This document shows, piece after piece, positions 35,365-44,167 of a stretch of DNA of 64,000 bases (its first letter is position 1; each line of letters starts with the position of its first letter). The stretch comes from Chitinophaga flava (lineage in GTDB: Bacteria > Bacteroidota > Bacteroidia > Chitinophagales > Chitinophagaceae): the NCBI RefSeq assembly GCF_003308995.1, contig NZ_QFFJ01000002.1, forward strand, positions 62,001-126,000, written 5' to 3'. The notes beneath the pieces were generated by a model that was given only the letters and a program-made list of their open reading frames with translations, made no database searches and had not been told where the DNA came from. Position numbers and translations under genes: made by a program.

Positions 35365-36204
35365 ATGGACTCAGCTAAAATCCCGGGGAATGATTTCCTC
35401 GACATCCTCTTCGATGGAAGGAACAAAGATTATGGGGCCTATGCATTACGCAGCCGTTACGACCGGCGTGTACGCAATGCCGTAATAGGTACAGCTTCCA
35501 TAGTATTGGTGATGGTGGGCGGTTTTGTATTGAATAATACATTAAGTGCTAAGGAAAACATCAGTAAACCGGAGTTGTTCGACAAAACCACCACCCTTAC
35601 TCAAATCGATCAGCCGGAACAAGATCCGGTGATTCCGCCACCAGTACAGGCTACACCGCCTCCTGCTGCTGCGCCTACCATTGATTTTGCCAGCCTGAAA
35701 GTGGTGCCCAATGATCAGGTAAATCCTGAAGATGAGCCACCTAAAATCAGTGATATCGGTAATCAAACAATAGGGCTGAAGAATACAGAAGGTGACCTGA
35801 ATGGTGTGGCAGATGGTTTGGCAGATGTATCTGCAGGTACGCCAGGCGTAGTAATTGCCCCTGTAGCACCAGAACGTGAAGAAATCGTGTCCTTTGTTGA
35901 AATCATGCCGGAGTTCCCGGGTGGAGAAGCAGCCTTGATGAAATATCTGCAAAAAAATCTCCGCTATCCGAATATGGCCCAGGAGAACGGGATACAGGGC
36001 GCTGTCTATGTGCAGTTTGTGGTGAGCAAAGACGGCACTATCTCTCAGATAAAAACGGTAGGCGCAACCAAAGGTGGTGGGCTGGAAGAAGAAGCGTTAA
36101 GAGTAGTCGGCAAAATGCCTAACTGGAGGGCTGGTAAACAGAATGGCCGCACAGTGAATGTACTGTACAATCTGCCCATCCGCTTCTCCCTGGAAAATCA
36201 ATAA
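35365..36204 (+). CDS. TonB-family energy transducer
   Basis: The preferred start is MDSAKIPGNDFLDILFDGRNKDYGAYALR, typical of Bacteroidota TonB proteins; the frame is open from 35320. The protein has an N-terminal cytoplasmic segment, one membrane helix (AVIGTASIVLVMVGGFVLNNTL), a proline-rich periplasmic linker (PVIPPPVQATPPPAAAP) and a C-terminal TonB domain (LRYPNMAQENGIQGAVYVQFVVSKDG). It passes proton-motive force to outer-membrane transporters such as the SusC protein. ExbB/ExbD are not nearby. Confidence 0.92.
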   Translation: MDSAKIPGNDFLDILFDGRNKDYGAYALRSRYDRRVRNAVIGTASIVLVMVGGFVLNNTLSAKENISKPELFDKTTTLTQIDQPEQDPVIPPPVQATPPPAAAPTIDFASLKVVPNDQVNPEDEPPKISDIGNQTIGLKNTEGDLNGVADGLADVSAGTPGVVIAPVAPEREEIVSFVEIMPEFPGGEAALMKYLQKNLRYPNMAQENGIQGAVYVQFVVSKDGTISQIKTVGATKGGGLEEEALRVVGKMPNWRAGKQNGRTVNVLYNLPIRFSLENQ

Positions 36205-36375
36205 TGCCGGTCTGCATCCATTTAACCTGAATACATATACTTTCCTTTCTACTTCTCTACCTTTTTCACTGATTATTTATCGTTGATCTTTTAAAAAAAA
36301 ATTCAATCGACAGATTGTACAGGGAATCTTATGTCCTGGCATGTTATCTCTTTCCGCTTGTTCTAATACCTATGC

Positions 36376-36410
36376 ATCCCGGTTTGCTTTTTGCAGCCGG
36401 GATTTTTTTT
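36376..36410 (+). terminator. Terminator after tonB gene
   Basis: ATCCCGG and CCGGGAT with inner pairing TTTGC/GCAG are followed by a run of eight T. It lies 170 bp beyond the stop. The DNA between and the AT-rich stretch to 36562 hold nothing else recognisable. Confidence 0.65.
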
Positions 36411-36562
36411 ACATTCTTATTAGAAAATATTCAAACATTTATATTTTATGTAAAATAATAATCAAAAAATAAAGCGTTTGATAAATAAACAACTAAACAA
36501 AATAATTATTAATTTAACGGCCGCTTAGTTCTCTTCTTCAGCACTATAAATGGATTTTTAGT

Positions 36563-39142
36563 ATGGAAGCGCCGGTTAATAACTCGCTGCAACAGTTTAA
36601 AAACCTTGTTGGCACCAAGTTTCAGCTGTATAACAGCCTCTTCACCTCATTACCCTTTCATCGGGTAGAGAAGACAGGAATCTTTTTATCCCTCTTTCTC
36701 CTGCATTGTGAAGAAGGATATGCCCGCGGAAACAGCCCCCAAACCATCATGGACTCTTTCTTTGAGCAATACACTACTTACCAGGATGAAAAACAACGGA
36801 CCGATCTGCTGTTCCGGTTTGTACAGTATGCAGAAAGACAGGTGGTGCTGTTTGACGCACTGGAAGACGCCGCCTTCCGCTATATCCGCGACCTGCAGGG
36901 CGCCGGTACCCTTCGCCATCTGCAGTCTGAAGTGATACAGGAGCAGGCACAGGACAAACTAAAGGAAAAGCTGGAGCACTTTTGCATAAGGTTGGTACTT
37001 ACAGCACATCCCACCCAGTTTTATCCCAGTGAAGTACTGGGTATCATCAACGACCTGGCCCGCGCCCTGGTAGAAGAAAACACCTCCGAGGTGAACATGT
37101 ACCTGCAACAGCTGGGTAAAACACCTTTTTTCAAAAAAGAAAAACCTACACCATACGATGAAGCCATCAGCCTGGTATGGTTCCTCGAAAATATATTCTA
37201 CCGTGCCGGTGGCCGCATCCTCTCATTCCTGAGGGCGCAGTTCCCCGAAGCTGTCACCAGCAATAATCCGGTTATCCGTATGGGCTTCTGGCCCGGCGGT
37301 GACCGCGATGGCAATCCTTTCGTAAATGCTGCTACCACTCTGGAAGTGGCTGCTGCCCTCCGTGCTTCCATCATGAAATGTTATTTCAGGGAAGTACGTA
37401 CCCTGAAGCGTCGCCTGACTTTCAAAGGTGTGGAAAACGTAGTAGCAGCGCTGGAAGCGAGGTTGTCACGCAACCTCTTTACCGCCGGCCATAAGGCGGA
37501 TATCAGCCGTCAGATCATCCTGGATACGCTGACGGATATACGAAATACAATTATAGAACAACATAACGGTCTGTTCGTTCACCTGGTCGATAATCTGATC
37601 AGCAAAGTGGAGATCTTCGGGCTGTATTTCGCCTCCCTCGATGTTCGCCAGGACAGCTCCGTGCATGTGGAGCTGCTGAATGCCATCGCAGGCAAAACAG
37701 ATACGCTGCCCAAAGACTACATTGCGCTCGATGATCAGGCGAAAATCAATGCCCTGGCGAATATCAAAGCTGCCATAGATCCGCAGCTGCTCGAAAATCC
37801 ATTGCATCAGGACAGCCTGAAGACCATTGCTGCTATCAAACAGATTCAGGAGGCAAATGGAGAAGAAGGTTGCCACCGTTATATCATCAGTCACACTACC
37901 AGCGTACTGAATGTGATGGAAGTGTTTGGCATGTTCCTGCTGAGCGGATGGCAGAAAGAAACGATGACCATCGACATCGTACCGCTGTTTGAAACGATTG
38001 ATGACCTGCATCATGCGGGTCAGGTGATGAAGGAACTGTACGAGAATCCTGAATACCGTGAGCACCTGCGTCGTCGTCACAGTCAGCAAACTATTATGCT
38101 CGGTTTCTCTGATGGTACCAAAGACGGTGGGTATCTGATGGCCAACTGGAGTATCTATAAAGCCAAAGAAGAGCTCACGCGCATCTCCAAGGAATACGAG
38201 GTGGATGTTGTCTTTTTCGACGGAAGGGGAGGCCCTCCTGCACGTGGCGGCGGAAAAACGCACCAGTTCTACGCTTCCATGGGCCGCAATATTGCCAACG
38301 AAGAAATACAACAGACCATTCAGGGACAGACTATCAGTTCCAATTTCGGCACCATAGATGCTGCCCAGTTTAATATGGAACAGTTGATACATGCCGGTAT
38401 TACCAATGAACTGTTTTCTTCCCGGGAAGTGACCCTCACAACAGAGGAGGAAGATCTGCTGCAATCACTTGCTGATGCGGGTTACGCGTCGTACAACAAT
38501 CTGAAAAACCATCCTTATTTTCTGGAATACCTGGACCATGCCAGTCCGCTCCGTTATTACGCGGAAGCCAATATCGGCAGTCGTCCCAGTAAGCGTCATG
38601 CCAGCGCCAAACTTAATCTCAATGATCTGCGGGCCGTACCTTATGTAGGGGCCTGGAGTCAGCTGAAGCAGAATGTGCCGGGTTATTACGGTGTGGGCAG
38701 CGCCCTCAAACAACTGTATGACCTGGGCAAATGGAAGGAAGTGGAACACCTGTATCAGCACTCCCTGTTCTTCAGGACGCTGCTGGACAACTGTGAGATG
38801 GCGATGAAAAAAAGTTATTTCCCGCTCACCGCTTACCTGGCCAAACATCCGCAATATGGTGAAGTATGGCAGATGATCTATGATGAATTTGAGCTGACTA
38901 AAAAATACCTGCTCCGCCTTACGGGTGAAGCTGAGCTGATGGAAGCCAGTCCGATAGACCAGCTGTCTATTCAGATGCGGGAAAGGATTGTATTGCCTTT
39001 GCTTACCACACAACAATATGCCCTTACCCGTTTGCGGGAACTGGATACTGATTCCAACAACGGCCATGGCAGAGAGACGTATGAGAAACTAATCATGCGC
39101 TGTTCTTTCGGCATTATCAATGCCGGCAGGAATTCGGCCTGA
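36563..39142 (+). CDS. ppc: Phosphoenolpyruvate carboxylase (divergent type)
   Basis: 859 residues, close to the family norm. Signatures are VLTAHPTQFYPSEVLGI (canonical LTAHPTE, here Gln), GFWPGGDRDGNPFV and FDGRGGPPARGGGKTHQF (canonical FHGRGG with His; here Asp). The C-terminus reads IINAGRNSA, not the usual QNTG. The enzyme makes oxaloacetate from PEP and bicarbonate to replenish the TCA cycle. It is followed by the gnd-zwf-pgl genes, after a terminator. The overall family call is firm; the substitutions at conserved positions mark an unusual subtype and should affect kinetics or allosteric control. Confidence 0.92.
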   Translation: MEAPVNNSLQQFKNLVGTKFQLYNSLFTSLPFHRVEKTGIFLSLFLLHCEEGYARGNSPQTIMDSFFEQYTTYQDEKQRTDLLFRFVQYAERQVVLFDALEDAAFRYIRDLQGAGTLRHLQSEVIQEQAQDKLKEKLEHFCIRLVLTAHPTQFYPSEVLGIINDLARALVEENTSEVNMYLQQLGKTPFFKKEKPTPYDEAISLVWFLENIFYRAGGRILSFLRAQFPEAVTSNNPVIRMGFWPGGDRDGNPFVNAATTLEVAAALRASIMKCYFREVRTLKRRLTFKGVENVVAALEARLSRNLFTAGHKADISRQIILDTLTDIRNTIIEQHNGLFVHLVDNLISKVEIFGLYFASLDVRQDSSVHVELLNAIAGKTDTLPKDYIALDDQAKINALANIKAAIDPQLLENPLHQDSLKTIAAIKQIQEANGEEGCHRYIISHTTSVLNVMEVFGMFLLSGWQKETMTIDIVPLFETIDDLHHAGQVMKELYENPEYREHLRRRHSQQTIMLGFSDGTKDGGYLMANWSIYKAKEELTRISKEYEVDVVFFDGRGGPPARGGGKTHQFYASMGRNIANEEIQQTIQGQTISSNFGTIDAAQFNMEQLIHAGITNELFSSREVTLTTEEEDLLQSLADAGYASYNNLKNHPYFLEYLDHASPLRYYAEANIGSRPSKRHASAKLNLNDLRAVPYVGAWSQLKQNVPGYYGVGSALKQLYDLGKWKEVEHLYQHSLFFRTLLDNCEMAMKKSYFPLTAYLAKHPQYGEVWQMIYDEFELTKKYLLRLTGEAELMEASPIDQLSIQMRERIVLPLLTTQQYALTRLRELDTDSNNGHGRETYEKLIMRCSFGIINAGRNSA

Positions 39143-39184
39143 TGTCTCTGCTGCTTAATAGTATAATAACAATAAGATAATAGT

Positions 39185-39221
39185 GAAGACCTTAGTGGAG
39201 CATGTCTCCGCTAAGGTCTTC
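39185..39221 (+). terminator. Terminator after ppc
   Basis: GAAGACCTTAG...CTAAGGTCTTC with inner GGAG/CTCC forms a stem of about 15 bp. The following bases are only moderately T-rich. Confidence 0.6.
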
Positions 39222-39307
39222 TTCTACATGGGAAATCATAATTGGTGAGCAGAATTCCCAATTCTTACCTACTTTTACATCTCCTATTAGTATAACTACA
39301 CTTCAAT

Positions 39308-40732
39308 ATGGCAAACAGCTTATATGACTTTGGAATGATTGGCCTGGGTGTAATGGGCCGGAACCTGTTACTCAACATGGCGGATCATGGCTTTTCCGTG
39401 ATCGGCTTTGATAAGGACGCTGCTAAGAATGCTGCGCTGGAATCTGCCGCTACACCGGGAACAACTGTTAAAGGAGTTGCAGAGCTGGCTACAATGGTAC
39501 AACTGCTGGAACGTCCGCGCAAGCTGATGATGCTGGTACCTGCGGGTCAGCCGGTAGATGATGTGATTGCTTCCCTCATACCGCTGCTGGAGCAGGGTGA
39601 TGTGGTGATTGATGGAGGAAACTCCCATTATACAGATACACTGCGTCGTGTGCAGTATCTCCGCGAAAAAGGCATCCACTTTATGGGGATGGGTGTTTCC
39701 GGTGGTGAGCAGGGCGCCCGCACCGGTCCGAGTATTATGCCGGGTGGTGACCTCGATGCTTATGGCAAGGTAAAACCCATGCTGGAAGCAATTGCAGCTA
39801 AAGTAAATGGTACCCCTTGTGTGGCATACCTTGGTAAAGAAGGTGCCGGTCACTACGTGAAAATGGTGCACAATGGCATCGAGTATGCTATTATGCAACT
39901 GATCAGCGAAAGTTATGCTTTGTTGCAGAAAGGCGCCGGACTGAACAACGACGAGCTGCATAAAGTGTTTAATGAGTGGAATAATGGCGCTTTACAGTCT
40001 TTCCTGGTGGAAATCACTGCAGATATCTTCCAGCAACAGGATGATAAAACAGAAGCCCGCCTGGTAGATGTGATCTCCGATAAAGCAGGTTCAAAAGGCA
40101 CTGGTAAATGGACTTCCCAGGATGCAATGGAACTGCCGGTGGCAGTACCGGTAATCGATACAGCGGTGGCTATGCGCACCCTCTCCGGTTACAAAGATCA
40201 GCGACTGGCAGCCGAAAAATTATACCCCGCTCCGGACCCTGCTATCCATGAAAACAAAGAGATGTGGATCAAACAGGTACACGATGCGCTGTATTTTGCT
40301 ACCATCCTGAGTTATGCACAGGGACTGGCCATGCTGCATGAAGCTTCCCGTGACCTGCAGATGGAAATCCCGCTGCCGGAAGTGGTGAAAGTATGGAGAG
40401 GCGGTTGTATCATCCGCTCCACCCTCCTGGAAGTGTTCTCTCAGGCCTATCAGCAAGACGCAAACCTGGGTAATATCCTGCTCGATAAAGGCGTAGCTAC
40501 GCTGGTGCAGTCTGTTGAAGCCAACACCCGCAGTGTGGTAGCACAGGCAGCACAAACCGGTATTCAGGCTGCTGGCTTTATGTCCGCATTGTCTTACTTC
40601 GATGCTTTCCGTACCGGCAGAATGGCTACCAACCTGATACAGGCGCAACGCGATTACTTCGGGGCACATACTTATCAACGTATAGACCTCCCCGGAACAT
40701 TCCATACCGAATGGCAGCGTAACAACAAATAA
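39308..40732 (+). CDS. gnd: 6-phosphogluconate dehydrogenase, decarboxylating
   Basis: 474 residues. The Rossmann motif is GLGVMGRNLLLNMADHG, and the catalytic region contains GVSGGEQGARTGPSIMPGG and HYVKMVHNGIEYA with the conserved Lys and Glu. The cofactor-binding strand ends in VIGFDKD rather than the Arg-containing FNR(S) of NADP enzymes, so NAD may be accepted. It converts 6-phosphogluconate to ribulose-5-phosphate and CO2. zwf follows 21 bp after the stop, so the two are one operon. Confidence 0.95.
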   Translation: MANSLYDFGMIGLGVMGRNLLLNMADHGFSVIGFDKDAAKNAALESAATPGTTVKGVAELATMVQLLERPRKLMMLVPAGQPVDDVIASLIPLLEQGDVVIDGGNSHYTDTLRRVQYLREKGIHFMGMGVSGGEQGARTGPSIMPGGDLDAYGKVKPMLEAIAAKVNGTPCVAYLGKEGAGHYVKMVHNGIEYAIMQLISESYALLQKGAGLNNDELHKVFNEWNNGALQSFLVEITADIFQQQDDKTEARLVDVISDKAGSKGTGKWTSQDAMELPVAVPVIDTAVAMRTLSGYKDQRLAAEKLYPAPDPAIHENKEMWIKQVHDALYFATILSYAQGLAMLHEASRDLQMEIPLPEVVKVWRGGCIIRSTLLEVFSQAYQQDANLGNILLDKGVATLVQSVEANTRSVVAQAAQTGIQAAGFMSALSYFDAFRTGRMATNLIQAQRDYFGAHTYQRIDLPGTFHTEWQRNNK

Positions 40733-40753
40733 ATTTCATTCTTAATTTAATAT

Positions 40754-42259
40754 ATGCAGATCCATAAACGCCCTCCTGCTTCCATCCTCTTTATTTTCGG
40801 AGGCAGCGGCGATTTAAACTACCGGAAATTATCACCTGCGTTATACAATCTTTTTTTAGATGATTGGATGCCCGAGCAATTTGCTATTGCAGGCCTGGGC
40901 CGCAGTCCTTACACTAACGAAGATTATCATACTCACCTGCTGGACGGCATCACTAAATTTTCCCGCCGGAAAGGTGAACAAAACGGTCACTGGAAAGATT
41001 TCAGTCAGCATGTGACCTATCTCCAGATGGACGCGGAAAATGCGGACGCCTATTCCAAAATCACCGACTACGTAAAGCAGAAGGAACAAGAATGGGGCGT
41101 ACATCCCAACGTGATCTTTTATCTGGCAGTAGCACCGCAGCTGGTGCCCAACATCGTTACCTGCCTGGGTAATCTCAACCTCTGCAGCGATAAACATTGC
41201 ACCCGCATCGTAATCGAAAAACCTTTCGGCCACGACCTGAAAAGTGCACATGAGCTGAATGAGCTGCTGGCTACCAAATTTACAGAAGAACAGATCTTTC
41301 GTATAGATCACTACCTGGGTAAGGAAACTGTCCAGAATATCCTGGCGTTCCGCTTTGCCAATGCGCTCTTTGAGCCGGTGTGGAATCGTAACTTCATCGA
41401 AAATATCCAGATCACGGCCGCAGAAAGCGTAGGCCTCGAAGGCCGTGGCGGCTACTACGAAAGAGCCGGTGCCCTGCGCGACATGGTACAAAACCATATC
41501 CTGCAGATCCTTTGTATGATAGGAATGGAAGCACCTGTTTCCTTCGATGCCAACGAAATCCGCAATAAAAAGGTAGACGTGCTCAACGCTATCCGCCGTA
41601 TTACGCCTGATAAAGTGCATGAATACGCCGTACGCGGACAATATTCTGCCGGATGGAAGAAAGGAGAAAAAGTAGTAGGCTACCGCGAAGAAAAAGGAGT
41701 AGATCCTAAATCTAACGTGGAAACCTATGCTGCCGTGAAATTCTACATCGACAACTGGCGCTGGCAGGGTGTGCCCATCTACGTACGTACTGGTAAGTAC
41801 ATGAACCAGAAGGCCACCAACATCATCCTGCAGTTTAAGGAAGCACCACACTACGCCTTCCCGCAGGAAGCTGCCCAGACATGGCGCCCCAACAGGCTTA
41901 CCATCAGCATTCAGCCGGAAATGGATATCCGTATCCGCTTCCAGGCCAAACGTGCCGGTCAGACCATGACCCTGGACCCGGTAGATATGACCTTCAACTA
42001 CGAAGACGCCAACGGTGAACATGCTCCGGAAGCATACGAAACACTGCTGCTCGACGTAATGGAAGGAGATGCTACCCTGTTCATGCGCGGCGATCAGGTA
42101 GATGCCGCCTGGAAAGTGATTATGCCTATCCTGGAAACATGGGAAAACCGCACACCGCAGGACTTCCCGAACTATGCCCCCGATTCATGGGGCCCCGACG
42201 ATGCGGATGCACTCATCGCCAGAGATGGTCATACATGGATTAATTTACCTTCTAAATAA
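40754..42259 (+). CDS. zwf: Glucose-6-phosphate 1-dehydrogenase
   Basis: 501 residues. The cofactor site is IFGGSGDLNYRKLSPALYNL, with the Arg typical of NADP binding. The active-site motif is RIDHYLGKETVQNILAFRFAN, with the catalytic His. It oxidises glucose-6-phosphate to 6-phosphogluconolactone, which pgl, 93 bp downstream, hydrolyses. A stable hairpin lies between zwf and pgl. Confidence 0.96.
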   Translation: MQIHKRPPASILFIFGGSGDLNYRKLSPALYNLFLDDWMPEQFAIAGLGRSPYTNEDYHTHLLDGITKFSRRKGEQNGHWKDFSQHVTYLQMDAENADAYSKITDYVKQKEQEWGVHPNVIFYLAVAPQLVPNIVTCLGNLNLCSDKHCTRIVIEKPFGHDLKSAHELNELLATKFTEEQIFRIDHYLGKETVQNILAFRFANALFEPVWNRNFIENIQITAAESVGLEGRGGYYERAGALRDMVQNHILQILCMIGMEAPVSFDANEIRNKKVDVLNAIRRITPDKVHEYAVRGQYSAGWKKGEKVVGYREEKGVDPKSNVETYAAVKFYIDNWRWQGVPIYVRTGKYMNQKATNIILQFKEAPHYAFPQEAAQTWRPNRLTISIQPEMDIRIRFQAKRAGQTMTLDPVDMTFNYEDANGEHAPEAYETLLLDVMEGDATLFMRGDQVDAAWKVIMPILETWENRTPQDFPNYAPDSWGPDDADALIARDGHTWINLPSK

Positions 42260-42277
42260 GTTATCCTGTAAAATAAC

Positions 42278-42324
42278 AAAGCAGCAAAGACGCAAAAGGT
42301 GTTCACTTTTCTCTTTGCTGCTTT
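42278..42324 (+). terminator. Hairpin between zwf and pgl
   Basis: AAAGCAGCAAAGA and TCTTTGCTGCTTT pair perfectly (13 bp) around a 21-nt loop. It may partly terminate or protect the transcript, giving different amounts of zwf and pgl message. Confidence 0.6.
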
Positions 42325-42352
42325 CTGTCTTTAACGGAAACACCAACACACT

Positions 42353-43078
42353 ATGGAATTACATATCGCCAAAGATCCGGCTCAGCTCAGCGAAAACGTA
42401 GCCGCCTGGATTAGCAACTACATACAGGAAGTGTTACAGGACCAGGAACAATTCACCTTTGTACTGTCCGGCGGTAATACTCCCAAACAGTTGTATGCAT
42501 TGCTGGCCAAAGAACCCTATCAACAAATCATCCCCTGGGAAAAAATACATTTCTTCTGGGGCGATGAACGTGCCGTTCCTTTTGAAGATGAGCGTAACAA
42601 CGCACGCATGGCTTTTGATGTGTTGCTGGACAAAGTACCGGTAAACCCGGACAATATCCACGTGATGCGCACCGATATTGCTCCTGAACAGTCAGCCGCC
42701 GAATACGAGAAAATACTGAAGAACTATTTTAAAGATGAAGACTTCACCTTCGACCTGGTATTACTCGGAATGGGCGATGACGGACATACGCTGTCCCTTT
42801 TCCCCGGCACACCCGTAGTACACGAGGAAGATGCCTGGGTGAAAGCCTTTTTCCTGAAAGCACAGGACATGTACCGCATCACCCTCACCGCACCGGTAGT
42901 CAACGAAGCTGCCTGTGTGCTGTTCCTGACCACAGGTGCTAATAAAGCCATGACACTGAAAAGTGTTATTGAAGGCACCTTTGATGCAGACAAATTCCCT
43001 TCACAGCTGATCAGACCACAGGAAGGTGAACTGCACTGGTTTGTAGACGAAGCCGCGGCTTCTGCTATGGAACTATGA
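42353..43078 (+). CDS. pgl: 6-phosphogluconolactonase
   Basis: 241 residues of the SugarP_isomerase/DevB type. Motifs are FTFVLSGGNTPKQLYALLA, WEKIHFFWGDERAVPFED, FDLVLLGMGDDGHTLSLFPGT and RITLTAPVVNEA. It opens the lactone made by zwf. It completes the oxidative pentose-phosphate branch with gnd and zwf. The stop codon overlaps the first TGAT of an ATCA-phased repeat. Confidence 0.95.
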   Translation: MELHIAKDPAQLSENVAAWISNYIQEVLQDQEQFTFVLSGGNTPKQLYALLAKEPYQQIIPWEKIHFFWGDERAVPFEDERNNARMAFDVLLDKVPVNPDNIHVMRTDIAPEQSAAEYEKILKNYFKDEDFTFDLVLLGMGDDGHTLSLFPGTPVVHEEDAWVKAFFLKAQDMYRITLTAPVVNEAACVLFLTTGANKAMTLKSVIEGTFDADKFPSQLIRPQEGELHWFVDEAAASAMEL

Positions 43079-43117
43079 TTTATCTGATGATGCTGATGCT
43101 CCTGATACATTTTCTGA
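43076..43117 (-). repeat. ATCA-phased intergenic repeat, copy 5 (inverted)
   Basis: TGAT at 43076, 43085, 43094, 43103 and 43114, spaced 9, 9, 9 and 11 bp, beginning within the pgl stop codon. Confidence 0.55.
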
Positions 43118-43162
43118 TAGGAGCGAAGTATTGATTTTTTTTTGATGATATATATACCGATG

Positions 43163-43194
43163 ACCCTGATGTATCTATTTAGATATATCAGGGT
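43163..43194 (+). terminator. Hairpin downstream of pgl
   Basis: ACCCTGATGTATCT and AGATATATCAGGGT pair over 14 positions with one G-T pair around a short loop. It is not followed by a T run, so termination is only likely. Confidence 0.5.
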
Positions 43195-43195
43195 T

Positions 43196-43222
43196 ATCAG
43201 TTTAATCAGTTTAAATCACAGT
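43196..43222 (+). repeat. ATCA-phased intergenic repeat, copy 6
   Basis: ATCA at 43196, 43205 and 43215, ending in CACAGTCC, directly after the hairpin and before the amidohydrolase gene. Confidence 0.45.
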
Positions 43223-43258
43223 CCTTTTTTGTAGCTTGTGTGTTATAAGCGATAGCAT

Positions 43259-44017
43259 ATGTTTGATAAGCCCATTTTCGATGCACACCTGCATATCATT
43301 GATCCTCAGTATCCGGTGGCCCCCAACCACGGATATGTACCTGCTCCCTTTACTGTTGCCGATTACCGCGAGCGTGTGGCAGCATTACATCTGAACGTTA
43401 CCGGTGGTGCTGTAGTATCGGGATCTTTCCAGGGATTTGACCAGCAATACCTGCTGGCAGCTCTTCATGCGTTGGGACCTGGCTTTGCTGGCGTTACCCA
43501 GATACCGGCAGATACTACTGACGAGGAAATTATCTCCCTGCATAAAGCCGGCGTGCGCGCCGTACGTTTCAATGTGCAGCGTGGAGGCTCCGAAAGTATT
43601 CAACACCTGGAAAAACTGGGAAAAAGAGTATATGACCTGGTAAAATGGCATGTGGAACTGTATATCGATTCCAGGCAGCTGCCCGGAATATCCACCACCC
43701 TTCATAAATTACCTAAAATAGTGATCGACCATCTCGGCTTATCCAAGGCTGGATTCAAATACCTGCTGCCGTTGGTTGAAAAAGGTGCTATTGTAAAAGC
43801 CACCGGTTTTAGCCGCTGTGATTTTGATGTGCTCACCGCCATGCGACAGATCACAGCTATCAATCCGGCTGCATTAGTATTTGGAACAGACCTGCCTGCT
43901 ACCAGAGCACCAAAATCCTTTGCCCTGGCAGATCTGGAGCTGATTACCAAAAACTTCCCGCTACCACTGGCAGAAAAGATCTGCTGCGAAAACGCCCGTG
44001 CCTTGTATAGTGTTTAA
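43259..44017 (+). CDS. Amidohydrolase-family (TIM-barrel) metal-dependent hydrolase
   Basis: 252 residues. FDAHLHIIDPQYPV at the start holds the HxH metal motif, and IDHLGLSK and FGTDLPATRAP supply further His and Asp ligands. This matches the Amidohydro_2 group (2-pyrone-4,6-dicarboxylate hydrolase-like). The substrate is unknown. The gene follows pgl but is separated from it by hairpins, so it is probably expressed separately. Its own terminator follows. Confidence 0.85.
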   Translation: MFDKPIFDAHLHIIDPQYPVAPNHGYVPAPFTVADYRERVAALHLNVTGGAVVSGSFQGFDQQYLLAALHALGPGFAGVTQIPADTTDEEIISLHKAGVRAVRFNVQRGGSESIQHLEKLGKRVYDLVKWHVELYIDSRQLPGISTTLHKLPKIVIDHLGLSKAGFKYLLPLVEKGAIVKATGFSRCDFDVLTAMRQITAINPAALVFGTDLPATRAPKSFALADLELITKNFPLPLAEKICCENARALYSV

Positions 44018-44039
44018 CTCCCGATTGTAAAACATTAAA

Positions 44040-44070
44040 AGCGCCAGGCACTAAGTGTCTGGCGCTTTTT
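44040..44070 (+). terminator. Terminator after amidohydrolase gene
   Basis: AGCGCCAG and CTGGCGCT with inner CAC/GTG pairing, followed by TTTTTT. Confidence 0.8.
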
Positions 44071-44073
44071 TAA

Positions 44074-44093
44074 CCCAGGGCTAAAGCCCTGGG
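44074..44093. repeat. REP-like palindrome copy 2
   Basis: CCCAGGGCTAAAGCCCTGGG. Its centre (CTAAAG) reads CTTTAG on the other strand, so relative to copy 3 at 44172 it is in the opposite orientation; the two form an inverted pair about 98 bp apart. Confidence 0.75.
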
Positions 44094-44167
44094 CTAGCTT
44101 CGGTTCATCGCTATTTGGCGTCAGTATTTTTTCATCATATGCCTATAGCCCAAGTCCCAAATCTATT

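Noticed and set aside
40856..42022. A 388-codon open frame opposite zwf
   Set aside because: It is a shadow of the conserved zwf reading frame with no recognisable domain.
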